Shown here piece after piece: positions 35,694 to 47,687 of a DNA stretch of 64,000 bases (positions are counted from its first letter, which is position 1; the number at the start of each line of letters is the position of its first letter). This stretch comes from Hydrogenophaga intermedia (lineage in GTDB: Bacteria > Pseudomonadota > Gammaproteobacteria > Burkholderiales > Burkholderiaceae_C). The position numbers were made by a program, and so were the translations under genes. The notes under the pieces were generated by a model. The model was not told where the DNA came from. It saw only the letters and a list, made by a program, of their open reading frames with translations, and searched no databases. The stretch spans positions 1 through 64,000 of the forward strand of contig NZ_CCAE010000013.1 of NCBI RefSeq assembly GCF_000723405.1. Direction: 5' to 3'.

Positions 35694-36956
35694 TCAGCCG
35701 CCCAGGCGCTCGTTGTGCAGGGACGCGTCCAGCCCCTGGCGCTCGTCGTCCGCGCGCACCCGCAAGCCCGCGAAGCGCGAGACGATGAAGAGCACCACCG
35801 TGGTCATCACCAGGCTGTAGGCCAGGACTGCCACACAGGCAATCAGCTGGGTGAGCAGGCTGCCCTCCAGCCCCGAGATCGCCGGGTCGGCCAGCACGCC
35901 GGTGAGCAAAGCGCCCACCAGGCCGCCCACGCCGTGCACGCCGAAGACATCGAGCGAGTCGTCGGCGCGCAGCAGGCGTTTGAGGCCGGTGGCACCCCAG
36001 TAGCAGGCGAAGCCAGCCACCACACCGATGAGCAGGGCCGAGCGCGGGCCCACGAAGCCGGCGGCCGGAGTGATGGCCACCAGGCCCGCCACCACGCCCG
36101 AGCACAGCCCCAGCAGCGTCGCGCGCTTGCGGGCCCACCACTCGGCCGCCATCCAGGCCAGCGCGCCGGCGGCGGCGGCGATGTGCGTGACCGCGATGGC
36201 CAGCCCCGCGCGGCCATCGGCCGCCAGGGCGGAGCCGCCGTTGAAGCCGAACCAGCCCACCCACAGCAGGCCGGTGCCGGCCATGGTGAGGCCCAGGTTG
36301 AAGGGCAGGAAGGGCTCGCGCCCGTACCCCTGGCGTGGGCCCAGCGCGTAGGCGCAGACCAGGGCGGCGGCGCCGGCGTTGATGTGCACCACCGCGCCGC
36401 CCGCGAAATCGAGCGCACCGAGTTGCGCCAGCCAGCCGCCGGGCTCCCACACCCAGTGCGCAATGGGCGCGTAGACCAGCAGCAGCCACAGGCCGGCGAA
36501 GGCGAGCAGGGCGCCGAACTTCATGCGCTCCACCAGGGCGCCCACCACCAGGGCGCAGGTGATGACCGCAAAACTGAGCTGGAACATGGCGAACACCGAC
36601 TCGGGCAAGTGCGGCGCGATGTGGCTCACGGCCACCTGACCGCTTTGGCCCAGGTGGTCGAGCCCCGCGAAGCCGGCACGCGAGAGCCCCCCGATGAATC
36701 CCCCGAACGAGCCTCCAGGTGTGAAGGCCAGTGAGTAAGCGATCGCAAACCAGAGGACGCTGACCAGGGCGGCGATGCCCATCACGCTGGCCATGGTGTT
36801 GATGACGTTGAAGCGGCGCACCATGCCGCCGTAGAACAGGCCAATGCCCGGCAGGGTCATGAGCAGCACCAGGGCGGTGCTCACCATCACCCAGGCGGTG
36901 TCGGCGGCGGAAAGGCTGTCCAGCGCCGCCAGGGCGGGGCCGCTGATGTCTGGCAT
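35694..36956 (-). CDS. amtB: Second ammonium transporter (Amt family)
   Basis: 420 aa with GGGGGA before the ATG. It lacks the cleavable signal and Ala/Pro linker of the copy at 7849. Eleven membrane segments; twin histidines H191 (VVHINAG) and H341 (FGVHGVGG) are kept, as is VERMKFGAL. It has no adjacent glnK. A sigma-54 promoter (36990-37005) and a perfect NtrC palindrome (37036-37052) lie upstream, so it should also be induced by nitrogen limitation. GlnK from the other locus could regulate it. Confidence 0.93.
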   Translation of the reverse strand: MPDISGPALAALDSLSAADTAWVMVSTALVLLMTLPGIGLFYGGMVRRFNVINTMASVMGIAALVSVLWFAIAYSLAFTPGGSFGGFIGGLSRAGFAGLDHLGQSGQVAVSHIAPHLPESVFAMFQLSFAVITCALVVGALVERMKFGALLAFAGLWLLLVYAPIAHWVWEPGGWLAQLGALDFAGGAVVHINAGAAALVCAYALGPRQGYGREPFLPFNLGLTMAGTGLLWVGWFGFNGGSALAADGRAGLAIAVTHIAAAAGALAWMAAEWWARKRATLLGLCSGVVAGLVAITPAAGFVGPRSALLIGVVAGFACYWGATGLKRLLRADDSLDVFGVHGVGGLVGALLTGVLADPAISGLEGSLLTQLIACVAVLAYSLVMTTVVLFIVSRFAGLRVRADDERQGLDASLHNERLGG

Positions 36957-36989
36957 ACGAATCCCCCAACGTGGTTGTGCGCGGCGTGG

Positions 36990-37005
36990 TGCATTTCCTG
37001 TGCCA
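36990..37005 (-). promoter_or_regulatory. Sigma-54 promoter of the second amt gene
   Basis: On the minus strand TGGCACAGGAAATGCA has GG-N10-GC spacing and matches the -24 TGGCAC and -12 TGCA elements. Predicted transcription start is near 36978, about 22 bases before the ATG. Confidence 0.82.
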
Positions 37006-37035
37006 GGACCGGCCCGGTGCAAGGGAAACCCCGGA

Positions 37036-37052
37036 TGCACCCAGGCGGTGCA
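37036..37052 (-). promoter_or_regulatory. Perfect NtrC-type palindrome upstream of the second amt gene
   Basis: TGCACC-N5-GGTGCA matches the NtrC consensus exactly and lies about 31 bp upstream of the -24 element. An additional half site GGTGCA is at 37016-37021. Confidence 0.8.
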
Positions 37053-37167
37053 AGCCGCTACAGTCCCTGTATTGCCTGGTGCTCGGTAGGGTATTCAGGA
37101 CGTTGGAGACCGAGGAGACAATCCCGTACCGGCATCGCCGGACACGCCGCACCGGCACCCCCGACAG

Positions 37168-37199
37168 AGCCGACCCAAAAGGTCGGCTCTTTCTTTTTT
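37168..37199 (+). terminator. Intrinsic terminator with no gene in front of it
   Basis: An 8-bp stem (AGCCGACC at 37168-37175 pairing with 37181-37188), 5-base loop and a T-rich tract to 37199. It lies 27 bp before the TauE-like start and points the same way. The nearest upstream plus-strand gene ends at 35323. It must end a small RNA or act as an attenuator in the TauE leader. Confidence 0.8.
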
Positions 37200-37225
37200 G
37201 GGGCGCGGCGACAATCGCGGCCGTT

Positions 37226-37984
37226 ATGGACTTGCTGCTTGTCTCGCTGGCCTCGCTGCTGGCCGGTTTCGTGGACTCGATCGTGGGCGGGGGCGGGCTG
37301 ATCCTCGTGCCCGCGATGTTCGCGGTCTTCCCCAATACCCACCCGGCCACGCTGTTCGGCATCAACAAGGGGGCGGCCGTGCTGGGCACGGCGGCGGCCA
37401 CGGTGCAGTACGCGCGGCGGGTGGACATGCCCTGGCGTTCGTTGCTGCCGGCGGCGGGCGCGGCCTTCATCGGGGCGATGGCGGGGGCCTGGACGGTCAC
37501 GGTGATCTCGCCCGACTTCCTGCGCCGCGCGTTGCCCTTCGTGCTGGGCGCCGTGCTGGCCTATACGTTGATGCGCAAGGACCTGGGCCACGCGCACGAC
37601 CCGGCCTTCGCCGGTCGGCGGCTGACGGCGGCGGCCAGCCTGATGGGTGCGGTCATCGGCTTCTATGACGGCTTCTTCGGCCCGGGCACGGGCAGCTTCT
37701 TCGTCTTCCTGTTCGTGCGCTGGCTGGGCTTCGACTTCCTGCACGCCAGCGCCAGCGCCAAGCTGCTGAATACGGCCTCCAACCTGGCGGCGCTGCTGCT
37801 GTTCGCGCTCAAGGGCCACGTGTGGTGGCACTATGCGCTGGTGATGGCGCTGGCCAACGTGGTGGGCAGCCTGGCCGGCACGCGTCTGGCGCTCAAGCAC
37901 GGCAGCGGCTTCGTGCGCTGGGTGTTCATCGTGGTGGTCGGGGCCCTCATACTGAAGACCACGTACGACGCCTGGCTGAAATGA
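37226..37984 (+). CDS. TauE/SafE-family membrane protein (anion exporter)
   Basis: 252 aa with 7-8 predicted membrane segments. The GFVDSIVGGGGLILVPAMFAVFPNTHPATLFGINKGAAVLGT start and the second repeat GFYDGFFGPGTGSFFVFLFVRWLGFDFLHASASAKLLNTASNLAAL are the two internal TauE/SafE repeats. Members move sulfite, sulfoacetate or other anions out of the cell; the substrate here is unknown. It is preceded by an isolated terminator that may regulate it. Confidence 0.85.
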   Translation: MDLLLVSLASLLAGFVDSIVGGGGLILVPAMFAVFPNTHPATLFGINKGAAVLGTAAATVQYARRVDMPWRSLLPAAGAAFIGAMAGAWTVTVISPDFLRRALPFVLGAVLAYTLMRKDLGHAHDPAFAGRRLTAAASLMGAVIGFYDGFFGPGTGSFFVFLFVRWLGFDFLHASASAKLLNTASNLAALLLFALKGHVWWHYALVMALANVVGSLAGTRLALKHGSGFVRWVFIVVVGALILKTTYDAWLK

Positions 37985-38072
37985 AGCCCCCACGCTCCGC
38001 CGCTGCGCGGGTCGCTGCCCCCCCGAGGGGGCTGATCCGCCTTGGGGCGGCCCGGCGGCGGATCGGGCCGGC
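37985..38072. repeat. GC-rich intergenic palindromic repeat
   Basis: Includes CCCCCCCGAGGGGG and the inverted pair GATCCGCC...GGCGGATC. It fills the gap between the convergent TauE-like and mrdA genes and resembles the elements at 33541 and 40044. It may serve as the transcription end for both genes. Confidence 0.6.
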
Positions 38073-40040
38073 TTACTGCGGTGCCACCAGGGGCGCGGGT
38101 GGCCACGGCACTTCGCTGACCTGGCGCGGCGTGCCCTGCGGCGGGCCGCCGCCGCCCGACTGCACGGACGCGATGTCCTGCTCACTGGGGTACTGGCCCA
38201 GCAGGAGGTAGTCGAACACCCGGCGCGCGATGGGGGCGGCCGCGGCGGCGCCAAAACCGGCGTTTTCCACGATCACCGCCAGGGCCACGCGCGGCGCGTC
38301 GGCCGGGGCGAAGGCCAGGTAGAGCGAGTGGTCGCGCTGGTGCTCTTCCAGCTTGCGGGCGTCGTAGCGCTCGCGCTGGCCGATGGTGACGGCCTGCGCC
38401 GTGCCCGTCTTGCCGCCGCTGGTGTAGCCGGCGCCCGAGAACACGCGCGCCGAGGTGCCCTCGGTGGTGACGGCCTGCATGGCGCTGAGCACGGCGCGCA
38501 CGTGCTCGGGCTTGAAGTTCAGGTTCTCGGTGGGGGGCGCGGGCAGGGGGTCGACCTGCCCCGTGAGCGGGTTGCGCCGCGCCAGCGACAGGTGCGGCGC
38601 GTGCTTGACGCCGCCATTGGCCAGCGTGGCCATGGCGTTGGCCATCTGCAGCATGGTGAAGTTGTTGTAGCCCTGGCCGATGCCCAGCGAGATGGTTTCG
38701 CCGGCGTACCAGCGCTGCTGGTCGGGCCGCTTGTAGGTGTTGCGCTTCCACTCCTGGCTGGGCAGCACGCCACGCACCTCGCCCTTGAGGTCGATGCCGG
38801 TGATCTGGCCGATGCCCAGGGGCTTCATGAAGTCGTGAATGGCGTCCACGCCCATCTCGTTGGCCAGCGAGTAGTAGTAGACGTTGCTCGACTTGATGAT
38901 GCTGCGGCGCAGGTCCACCGCGCCCAGCCCGCCGTCGCCGTGGCTGCGGAAGCGGTGGTTGCCCAGCATCCAGTAGCCGGGGTCGTTGATGACCGTTTCG
39001 GCCTTGCGCGCGCCGGTTTCCAGCGCGGCCATGGCCATGAAGGGCTTGTAGGTGGATCCCGGTGGGTAGGTGCCGCGCAGGGCGCGGTTGAGCAGCGGCT
39101 TGTCGAGCGACTCGTTGAGGGCGCGCCAGTTCTCCACGTCAATGCCCTCGACGAAGAGGTTGGGGTCGAAGGTGGGCTTGGAGACGAAGGCCAGCACCTC
39201 GCCGTTGCGCGGGTCGATGGCCACCAGCGCGCCGCGCCGATCGCCATACAGCGCCTCCACCAGGTGCTGCAGCTTGACGTCGATGGTGAGCACGACGGTG
39301 TCGCCCGGCGTGGGCGGCGTGGCCGCGAGCGAGCGCACCGCGCGTCCGCCGGCCGAGGTTTCCACGCGCTCGAAGCCGGTGGCGCCGTGCAGCAACTGCT
39401 CATGCTGCTGCTCGGCCCCCAGCTTGCCGATGTACTCGGTGCCGCGGTAATTGGCCTGCTCTTCCTCGGGCCAGTCGGCGATGAGCTCCTTTTCGCGCTG
39501 ATTGATGCGGCCGATGTAGCCGATCACGTGGCTGGCCGTTTCGCCGTTGGGGTAGTGGCGCAGCAGGCGCGCGCGCACCTCGACGCCGGGAAAGCGGAAG
39601 CGCTGAGCGGTGAAGCGGGCCACCTCCTCGTCGCTCAGGCGGGTGCGGATGGGCAGCGAGTCGAAGCGGTGCGACTCCTCGAGCAGTTTGCGAAAGCGGC
39701 GTTCGTCGCGTGGGCCGATGTCGACCAGCTCGCGCAGGCCGCTGATGGTGTCGTCCAGGTCCTCGATCAGCGAGGGCGTGAGTTCCAGTGTGTAGGCCGA
39801 GTAGTTGCTGGCCAGCACGCGGCCGTCGCGGTCGACGATCTGGCCGCGGTTGGGCACCACCGGCAGCACCGCCGTGCGGTTGCTCTCGGCCTGGGCCATG
39901 TACTCCTCGTGCTTGTGCACCTGCAGCCAGACCATGCGTGAGACGATGAGCCCGAAGGCGAACAGCACCGCCAGCGCCATCACGATGACGCGCTTGCGAA
40001 ACTGCCAGATGTCCGCGTCGACGTTTCGCAACTCAGTCAT
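38073..40040 (-). CDS. mrdA: Penicillin-binding protein 2 (MrdA), elongation transpeptidase
   Basis: 655 aa. One N-terminal membrane segment (about 15-37), a pedestal/dimerisation domain with NRGQIVDRDGRVLASN, and a transpeptidase domain: nucleophile S329-x-x-K332 in GSTYKP, S384-S-N386, and K543-T-G545. It cross-links peptidoglycan for the elongasome together with MreBCD and RodA. A Gly/Pro-rich C-terminal tail is lineage-specific. It is the last gene of mreB-mreC-mreD-mrdA; rodA, which often follows, is not here. Confidence 0.95.
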   Translation of the reverse strand: MTELRNVDADIWQFRKRVIVMALAVLFAFGLIVSRMVWLQVHKHEEYMAQAESNRTAVLPVVPNRGQIVDRDGRVLASNYSAYTLELTPSLIEDLDDTISGLRELVDIGPRDERRFRKLLEESHRFDSLPIRTRLSDEEVARFTAQRFRFPGVEVRARLLRHYPNGETASHVIGYIGRINQREKELIADWPEEEQANYRGTEYIGKLGAEQQHEQLLHGATGFERVETSAGGRAVRSLAATPPTPGDTVVLTIDVKLQHLVEALYGDRRGALVAIDPRNGEVLAFVSKPTFDPNLFVEGIDVENWRALNESLDKPLLNRALRGTYPPGSTYKPFMAMAALETGARKAETVINDPGYWMLGNHRFRSHGDGGLGAVDLRRSIIKSSNVYYYSLANEMGVDAIHDFMKPLGIGQITGIDLKGEVRGVLPSQEWKRNTYKRPDQQRWYAGETISLGIGQGYNNFTMLQMANAMATLANGGVKHAPHLSLARRNPLTGQVDPLPAPPTENLNFKPEHVRAVLSAMQAVTTEGTSARVFSGAGYTSGGKTGTAQAVTIGQRERYDARKLEEHQRDHSLYLAFAPADAPRVALAVIVENAGFGAAAAAPIARRVFDYLLLGQYPSEQDIASVQSGGGGPPQGTPRQVSEVPWPPAPLVAPQ

Positions 40041-40043
40041 GGC

Positions 40044-40145
40044 TCGATTCCACGGGTCAAACCCAGGGGCACCACGGAACCGGCTTTGCCGGGCCGTGGG
40101 TGCCGCCCCCTTGAGGGGGTCGCGCAGAGCGCGGCGGGGGTGTCC
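40044..40145. repeat. GC-rich intergenic repeat inside the mre operon
   Basis: Has ACCGGCTTTGCCGGGC (hairpin) and CCCCCTTGAGGGGG, the same C/G-tract palindrome type seen at 33541 and 37985. It separates mreD from mrdA and could modulate mRNA stability within the operon. Confidence 0.55.
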
Positions 40146-40147
40146 AT

Positions 40148-40678
40148 CTATATCGGTCGGTTGTCGTCCGGATCGGGGGCGCGGCGCTGCGGGGCCAGCA
40201 GCATCACCGTCACCACGGGCCACAGCATGGCCTCGATCAATGGCGAAAGGAAGTAGGGCCAGCCCGGGAAGCTGCCGCCGCCGAGCAGGCGCACCACCAT
40301 GCCCAGCAGATGCGCCACCACGAACAACGGCAGCACCTGAAGCGACTGCTGCAGCACCGGGAACCACAGCAGGCGCCGGTGCATGGCCACGGCGCCGAAG
40401 GCCATGACGGTGTAGGCCAGCGCGTGCTGGCCGAGCAGGGAGCCCTGGTGCACGTCCATGGCCAGGCCGAAGAAGAAGGCCGTGCCCACACCGATGCGCA
40501 GCGGCTGATGCACGCACCAGAACACCAGCGTGAGGGCGAGCAGGTCGGGCACCCAGGCGGCGCGGCCGAACAGGCCCATGTTCATCAGCATGTTCAGCGC
40601 CAGCGCGACAAGCAGGCTGAACCAGATGAAGACGGTGTTGGCGGGCAGCAGCAGCTGCTGGCCGGGGCGCATGATCAT
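40148..40678 (-). CDS. mreD: Rod shape-determining protein MreD
   Basis: 176 aa integral membrane protein with about five helices. LLPANTVFIWFSLLVALALNML, the VPDLLALTLVFWCVHQPLRIGVGTAFFFGLAMDVHQGSLLGQHAL segment and FPGWPYFLSPLIEAMLWPVV are typical of MreD. It links MreC and the inner-membrane synthases. The ATG overlaps the mreC stop (40675-40678). Confidence 0.93.
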   Translation of the reverse strand: MIMRPGQQLLLPANTVFIWFSLLVALALNMLMNMGLFGRAAWVPDLLALTLVFWCVHQPLRIGVGTAFFFGLAMDVHQGSLLGQHALAYTVMAFGAVAMHRRLLWFPVLQQSLQVLPLFVVAHLLGMVVRLLGGGSFPGWPYFLSPLIEAMLWPVVTVMLLAPQRRAPDPDDNRPI

Positions 40679-41610
40679 GGCGTTCTCCCCTTGCCTCCGA
40701 CCTTGCCCGCTGCGGGCGCGGGCGCAGGTGCGGCGGTGGGTGGTTCGGGCGGCGGGGCGCCTGCGGGCTCCAGCACCAGCACGTGCAGCGCGCCGTCCAT
40801 GCGGGCCAGGGGTTCGGCGCGAATGCGCATGAAGGACGAGCCGCTCTGGCGTTCCACCACCGTCACCCGCGCCACCGGCAGGCCCGGCGGATAGACCGCG
40901 TCCACGCCGCTGGTGGTGAGCAGGTCGCCTTCGCGGATGTCGGTCTCGGCCAGGGTGTAGCGCAGCGCCAGGCCGTCGCCGTCGCTGGCGGGTTCGCCAT
41001 AGGCCACGCTGCGCACGCCGGAGCGCACGTCAAGCACGGGAATGGCCTGGTCGCGGTCCACCAGCAGGCTGACCTCGGCGATCAGCGGGTACACGCGCGT
41101 GACCTGGCCCAGTACGCCCGATTCGTCGATCACCGGCGCGCCGGCCTGCACACCGTGTGTCTGGCCGCGGTCGATGACCACGCGACGGGAGTACGGGTCG
41201 GCGGCGTCGTAGACGACCTGGGCGCCGATGGCCTGCGAGGTGGTGCGCTCGCGCATCGACAGCAGCTGGCGCAGGCGCTGGTTCTCGTCGAGCAGTTGCT
41301 CCACCTGCAGGCTGCGCACCGCCTGGTCGGCCAGGCGCCGCGCGGCGTCGGCTTCGTTCTGTTGTGCGGTGTGCAGCGAGCTGACGTAACCGCCGGCGGC
41401 GCCCACCAGCAACACCGGTTGCAGCACGGCCCATTGCACCGGGTACAGCACCGTGGCCAGCGCTGCGCGCACGGGTTGCGTCACCCGAAAGCGCAGGTCG
41501 GCCACCATGAGGAACAGCGCGATGGCGCTGAACACCACGAGCTTGGACAGGGCCGAGGGGCCCTGCTTGAAGAACGGCGGTGGGGTGCGGTCCAGCGTGC
41601 CCAGTGGCAT
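40675..41610 (-). CDS. mreC: Rod shape-determining protein MreC
   Basis: 311 aa. A short cytoplasmic start, one membrane helix (about 24-42), a coiled-coil (about 75-115, QQNEADAARRLADQAVRSLQVEQLLDENQRLRQLLSM) and two periplasmic beta domains (GAQVVYDAADPYSRRVVIDRGQTHGVQAGAPV; GDLLTTSGVDAVYPPGLPVARV). The C-terminus is Pro/Ala-rich. It activates PBP2-RodA in the elongasome. 27 bp separate it from mreB. Confidence 0.95.
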   Translation of the reverse strand: MPLGTLDRTPPPFFKQGPSALSKLVVFSAIALFLMVADLRFRVTQPVRAALATVLYPVQWAVLQPVLLVGAAGGYVSSLHTAQQNEADAARRLADQAVRSLQVEQLLDENQRLRQLLSMRERTTSQAIGAQVVYDAADPYSRRVVIDRGQTHGVQAGAPVIDESGVLGQVTRVYPLIAEVSLLVDRDQAIPVLDVRSGVRSVAYGEPASDGDGLALRYTLAETDIREGDLLTTSGVDAVYPPGLPVARVTVVERQSGSSFMRIRAEPLARMDGALHVLVLEPAGAPPPEPPTAAPAPAPAAGKVGGKGRTP

Positions 41611-41637
41611 GGTGGCTCGCCGCGCGGAACGCGGCCC

Positions 41638-44761
<3,124 letters not shown>

Positions 44762-44762
44762 C

Positions 44763-46247
44763 ATGAGCAAGCCAACCGCCTCTCTGCTGGTGCAAGGCTA
44801 CGAAGTCGTCATCGGCTTCGAGACGCACACCCAGCTCGCTACCCAATCCAAGATCTTCAGCCGCGCGGCCACCGCTTTTGGTGCCGAGCCCAACACCCAG
44901 GCTTGCGCGGTGGACCTCGCGCTGCCCGGCACCCTGCCCGTGATGAACCGCGAGGCCGTGGCCTGCGCCATCCGCCTGGGCCTGGCCGTGGGCGCGCACA
45001 TCGCCGAGAAGAGCGTCTTCGCGCGCAAGAACTACTTCTACCCCGACCTGCCCAAGGGCTACCAGATCAGCCAGTACGAGATCCCGGTGGTGCAGGGCGG
45101 CTCGGTGAGTTTCTTCCTTGGCGACGAAAAGAAGACCGTGCGCCTCGTGCGCGCGCACCTCGAAGAAGACGCGGGCAAGAGCCTGCACGAGGACTTCATC
45201 GGCCAGAGCGGCATCGACCTCAACCGCGCGGGCACGCCGTTGCTGGAGATCGTGACCGAACCCGACATCCGCTCCAGCGCCGAGGCCGTGGCCTACGCCA
45301 AGGAGCTGCACAAGATCGTCACCTGGATCGGCATCTGCGACGGAAACATGCAGGAAGGCTCCTTCCGCTGCGACGCCAACGTCTCGGTGCGCAAGCCGGG
45401 CGCGCCGCTCGGCACGCGGCGCGAGATCAAGAACCTGAACTCCTTCAAGTTCATGCAGCAGGCCATCGACTACGAGGTGCGCTGGCAGATCGAGCAGATC
45501 GAGGATGGTCACGCCATCCAGCAGGCCACGGTGCTGTTCGACCCCGACACCGGCGAGACGCGTGCCATGCGCACCAAGGAAGACGCGGCCGACTACCGCT
45601 ACTTCCCCGACCCGGACCTGCCGCCGCTGGTGGTGGCGCGTGAGTGGGTGGAAGAGGTGAAGGCGGCCATGCCCGAGCTGCCGCGCGCCATGGCCGAGCG
45701 CTTCGTGCAGCAGTACAGCCTTCCCGAGTACGACGCCACCACGCTCACGCAGAGCCCGGCCATGGCGGCTTACTTCGAGGCCACAGCCCAGGCCAGTGGC
45801 CAGGCCAAGATGGCCAGCAACTGGGTGATGGGCGAGGTCTCGCGCCGGCTCAACAACGAGGAGCGCGACGTTGCCGAAGTGCCGGTGAATGCGGGGCAAC
45901 TGGCCGCGCTGCTCACGCGCATCGCCGATGGCACGGTGTCCAACAACGCCGCCAGGCAGGTGATGGACGCACTGTGGAGCGGCGAAGGCCTGGACGGGCA
46001 GGTGATGGATGCGCGCGTCCAGGTCGACACCGTCATCGAGGCCAAGGGCCTGAAGCAGGTCAGCGACAGCGGCGCCATCGAGAAAATCATCGACGAGGTG
46101 ATGGCCGCCAACGCCGACATGGTGGCCCAGTTCCGCGCCGGTAAGGACAAGGCCTTCAACGCCCTGGTGGGCCAGGCCATGAAGGCCAGCAAGGGCAAGG
46201 CCAACCCGCAACAGGTGAACGACCTGCTGCGCAAGAAACTGGGTTGA
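44763..46247 (+). CDS. gatB: Asp/Glu-tRNA amidotransferase subunit B (GatB)
   Basis: 494 aa. The GatB/E catalytic core shows [66 protein letters not shown] and [12 protein letters not shown], followed by the helical tail domain (YqeY-like, about 350-494) ending [14 protein letters not shown]. It phosphorylates and transamidates mischarged tRNA. It is the last gene of gatCAB and is convergent with the next gene (12-bp gap). Confidence 0.97.
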   Translation: MSKPTASLLVQGYEVVIGFETHTQLATQSKIFSRAATAFGAEPNTQACAVDLALPGTLPVMNREAVACAIRLGLAVGAHIAEKSVFARKNYFYPDLPKGYQISQYEIPVVQGGSVSFFLGDEKKTVRLVRAHLEEDAGKSLHEDFIGQSGIDLNRAGTPLLEIVTEPDIRSSAEAVAYAKELHKIVTWIGICDGNMQEGSFRCDANVSVRKPGAPLGTRREIKNLNSFKFMQQAIDYEVRWQIEQIEDGHAIQQATVLFDPDTGETRAMRTKEDAADYRYFPDPDLPPLVVAREWVEEVKAAMPELPRAMAERFVQQYSLPEYDATTLTQSPAMAAYFEATAQASGQAKMASNWVMGEVSRRLNNEERDVAEVPVNAGQLAALLTRIADGTVSNNAARQVMDALWSGEGLDGQVMDARVQVDTVIEAKGLKQVSDSGAIEKIIDEVMAANADMVAQFRAGKDKAFNALVGQAMKASKGKANPQQVNDLLRKKLG

Positions 46248-46259
46248 GCCCGGGGTGGC

Positions 46260-46949
46260 TCAGCGACTCTGGGCGGCCGTGTTGGCCCAGAGCTGCTTGA
46301 GCTTGGCCAGTTCTTCGTCGAAGCGCGCGTTCACGCGCTGCTTCTCCTGGGTCTGGTCGGCCAGAAAGCGCTTCTGCACGTCCATCTGCTTGTCGTTGTC
46401 CTCGACCTTGCGGCGCAACCACAGCGGGGCCTTGGTGAGGTCGCCCTGATAGAACTCCAGTTCCTGCGCGATGCCTTTGCGCTGCTCGACCAGCGCCGCC
46501 TCGCGTTTGTGCACCGCCGCAATCACGTCGTCGATCTGCGCCAGCGCGTCCTGGCGCTCCTTGTCGTGCACCGCCTGGTTCGGGTAGCGGATCAGCAGCG
46601 CGCGCTCGCGCCGGCGTTCTTCCTGGATTCGGGCCTGCTCTTCCTGCTCGGCGCGCCGCTTGGCCTCCACCTTCTCGCGCTCTTCGCGGGTGTAGCTGGG
46701 CGGAATCACCTCCCGCACGGTGCCGGTGCGGCCCAGGCGCTGCTGCTCGCGGTCGAGGCAGTCGACGATGGGGCGGTCGGAGGTGATGCGTCGGCCCTTG
46801 CTGTCGGTGCAGGTGTAGATGGACTGGGCGTTGCCGCCACCTTTCTGGGCCTGTGCCTGGGCGTTCAGCGCCGGTGCCAGCATCAGCACCGCAGCGCAGG
46901 CCAGCCCGAGGTGGCGAGGCGTGTGGATCGGCGGTGGTGGATGCTTCAT
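46260..46949 (-). CDS. DUF4124-domain exported coiled-coil protein
   Basis: 229 aa with a signal peptide (about 1-33, LACAAVLMLAPALNAQAQA). A short DUF4124 module follows (IYTCTDSKGRRITSDRPIVDC, about 44-64), with two cysteines probably disulfide-bonded. The remaining 75-225 is highly charged helix (REEREKVEAKRRAEQEEQ...), likely coiled coil. DUF4124 proteins are periplasmic or cell-envelope proteins of unknown function. It is 26 bp downstream of pyrE on the same strand. Confidence 0.8.
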   Translation of the reverse strand: MKHPPPPIHTPRHLGLACAAVLMLAPALNAQAQAQKGGGNAQSIYTCTDSKGRRITSDRPIVDCLDREQQRLGRTGTVREVIPPSYTREEREKVEAKRRAEQEEQARIQEERRRERALLIRYPNQAVHDKERQDALAQIDDVIAAVHKREAALVEQRKGIAQELEFYQGDLTKAPLWLRRKVEDNDKQMDVQKRFLADQTQEKQRVNARFDEELAKLKQLWANTAAQSR

Positions 46950-46975
46950 GGCGGATGGGACGGATTTCGTGCGGC

Positions 46976-47674
46976 TCAGTTCACGCCGTAGCGCGAGCGG
47001 TAGGCCAGCACGCGCTCGCGGTGCGCCGCGACGTCGTTGCCGGCCTGGGCGGACAGATACTGCAGCAAATCATCGAGCCTCGCAATCGAGCAGACCTGCA
47101 GACCCAGCTGCTGCTGCACGTACTGCACCGCACTGTGATCCACGTCGCGGATCGTGCCGTCCGGGCCGACTTCGGTGGCCTTTTCCTGCCGGTCCAGCGC
47201 AATGGCCACGGCGCTTGGCGTGGCACCGGCTGCGCGGATCAGCGCGATTGACTCGCGCGCGGCGGTGCCTGCGCTCATCACGTCGTCGACGATCAGCACC
47301 CGCCCCTTGAGCGGCGCCCCCACCAAGGTGCCGCCCTCGCCGTGGTCCTTGGCTTCCTTGCGGTTGTAGGCGAAGGGCACGTTGCGGCCCAGTCGGGCGA
47401 GTTCGATGGCCACGGCCGCGCCCAGCGGAATGCCCTTGTAGGCCGGGCCGAAGATCATGTCGAAGGCGGTGCCGCTCTCGAGCAGCGCGCGTGCATAGAA
47501 TTCCGCCAGCCGGCCGAGCTTGGTGCCGTCATCGAACAGGCCCGCGTTGAAGAAGTAGGGGGAGAGGCGACCGGCCTTGGTCTTGAACTCGCCGAACTTC
47601 AGCGCGCCGGCCTCGACGCAGAACTTCACGAATGCCTGGGCCAGCGGCTCGCTCGCCGCGCCTGCCATCACCAT
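46976..47674 (-). CDS. pyrE: Orotate phosphoribosyltransferase
   Basis: 232 aa. The PRPP-binding motif is VLIVDDVMSAGTA, with FKTKAGRLSPYFFNAG and FGPAYKGIPLGAAVAIELA in the substrate region and the flexible loop NRKEAKDHGEGG. It makes OMP from orotate in pyrimidine synthesis. The ATG at 47672-47674 was chosen over one two codons in because AGGAAA sits about 8 nt upstream. It is divergent from xthA with only 13 bp between the start codons, so each promoter must lie within the other gene. Confidence 0.95.
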   Translation of the reverse strand: MVMAGAASEPLAQAFVKFCVEAGALKFGEFKTKAGRLSPYFFNAGLFDDGTKLGRLAEFYARALLESGTAFDMIFGPAYKGIPLGAAVAIELARLGRNVPFAYNRKEAKDHGEGGTLVGAPLKGRVLIVDDVMSAGTAARESIALIRAAGATPSAVAIALDRQEKATEVGPDGTIRDVDHSAVQYVQQQLGLQVCSIARLDDLLQYLSAQAGNDVAAHRERVLAYRSRYGVN

Positions 47675-47687
47675 AGGGGATTTCCTC

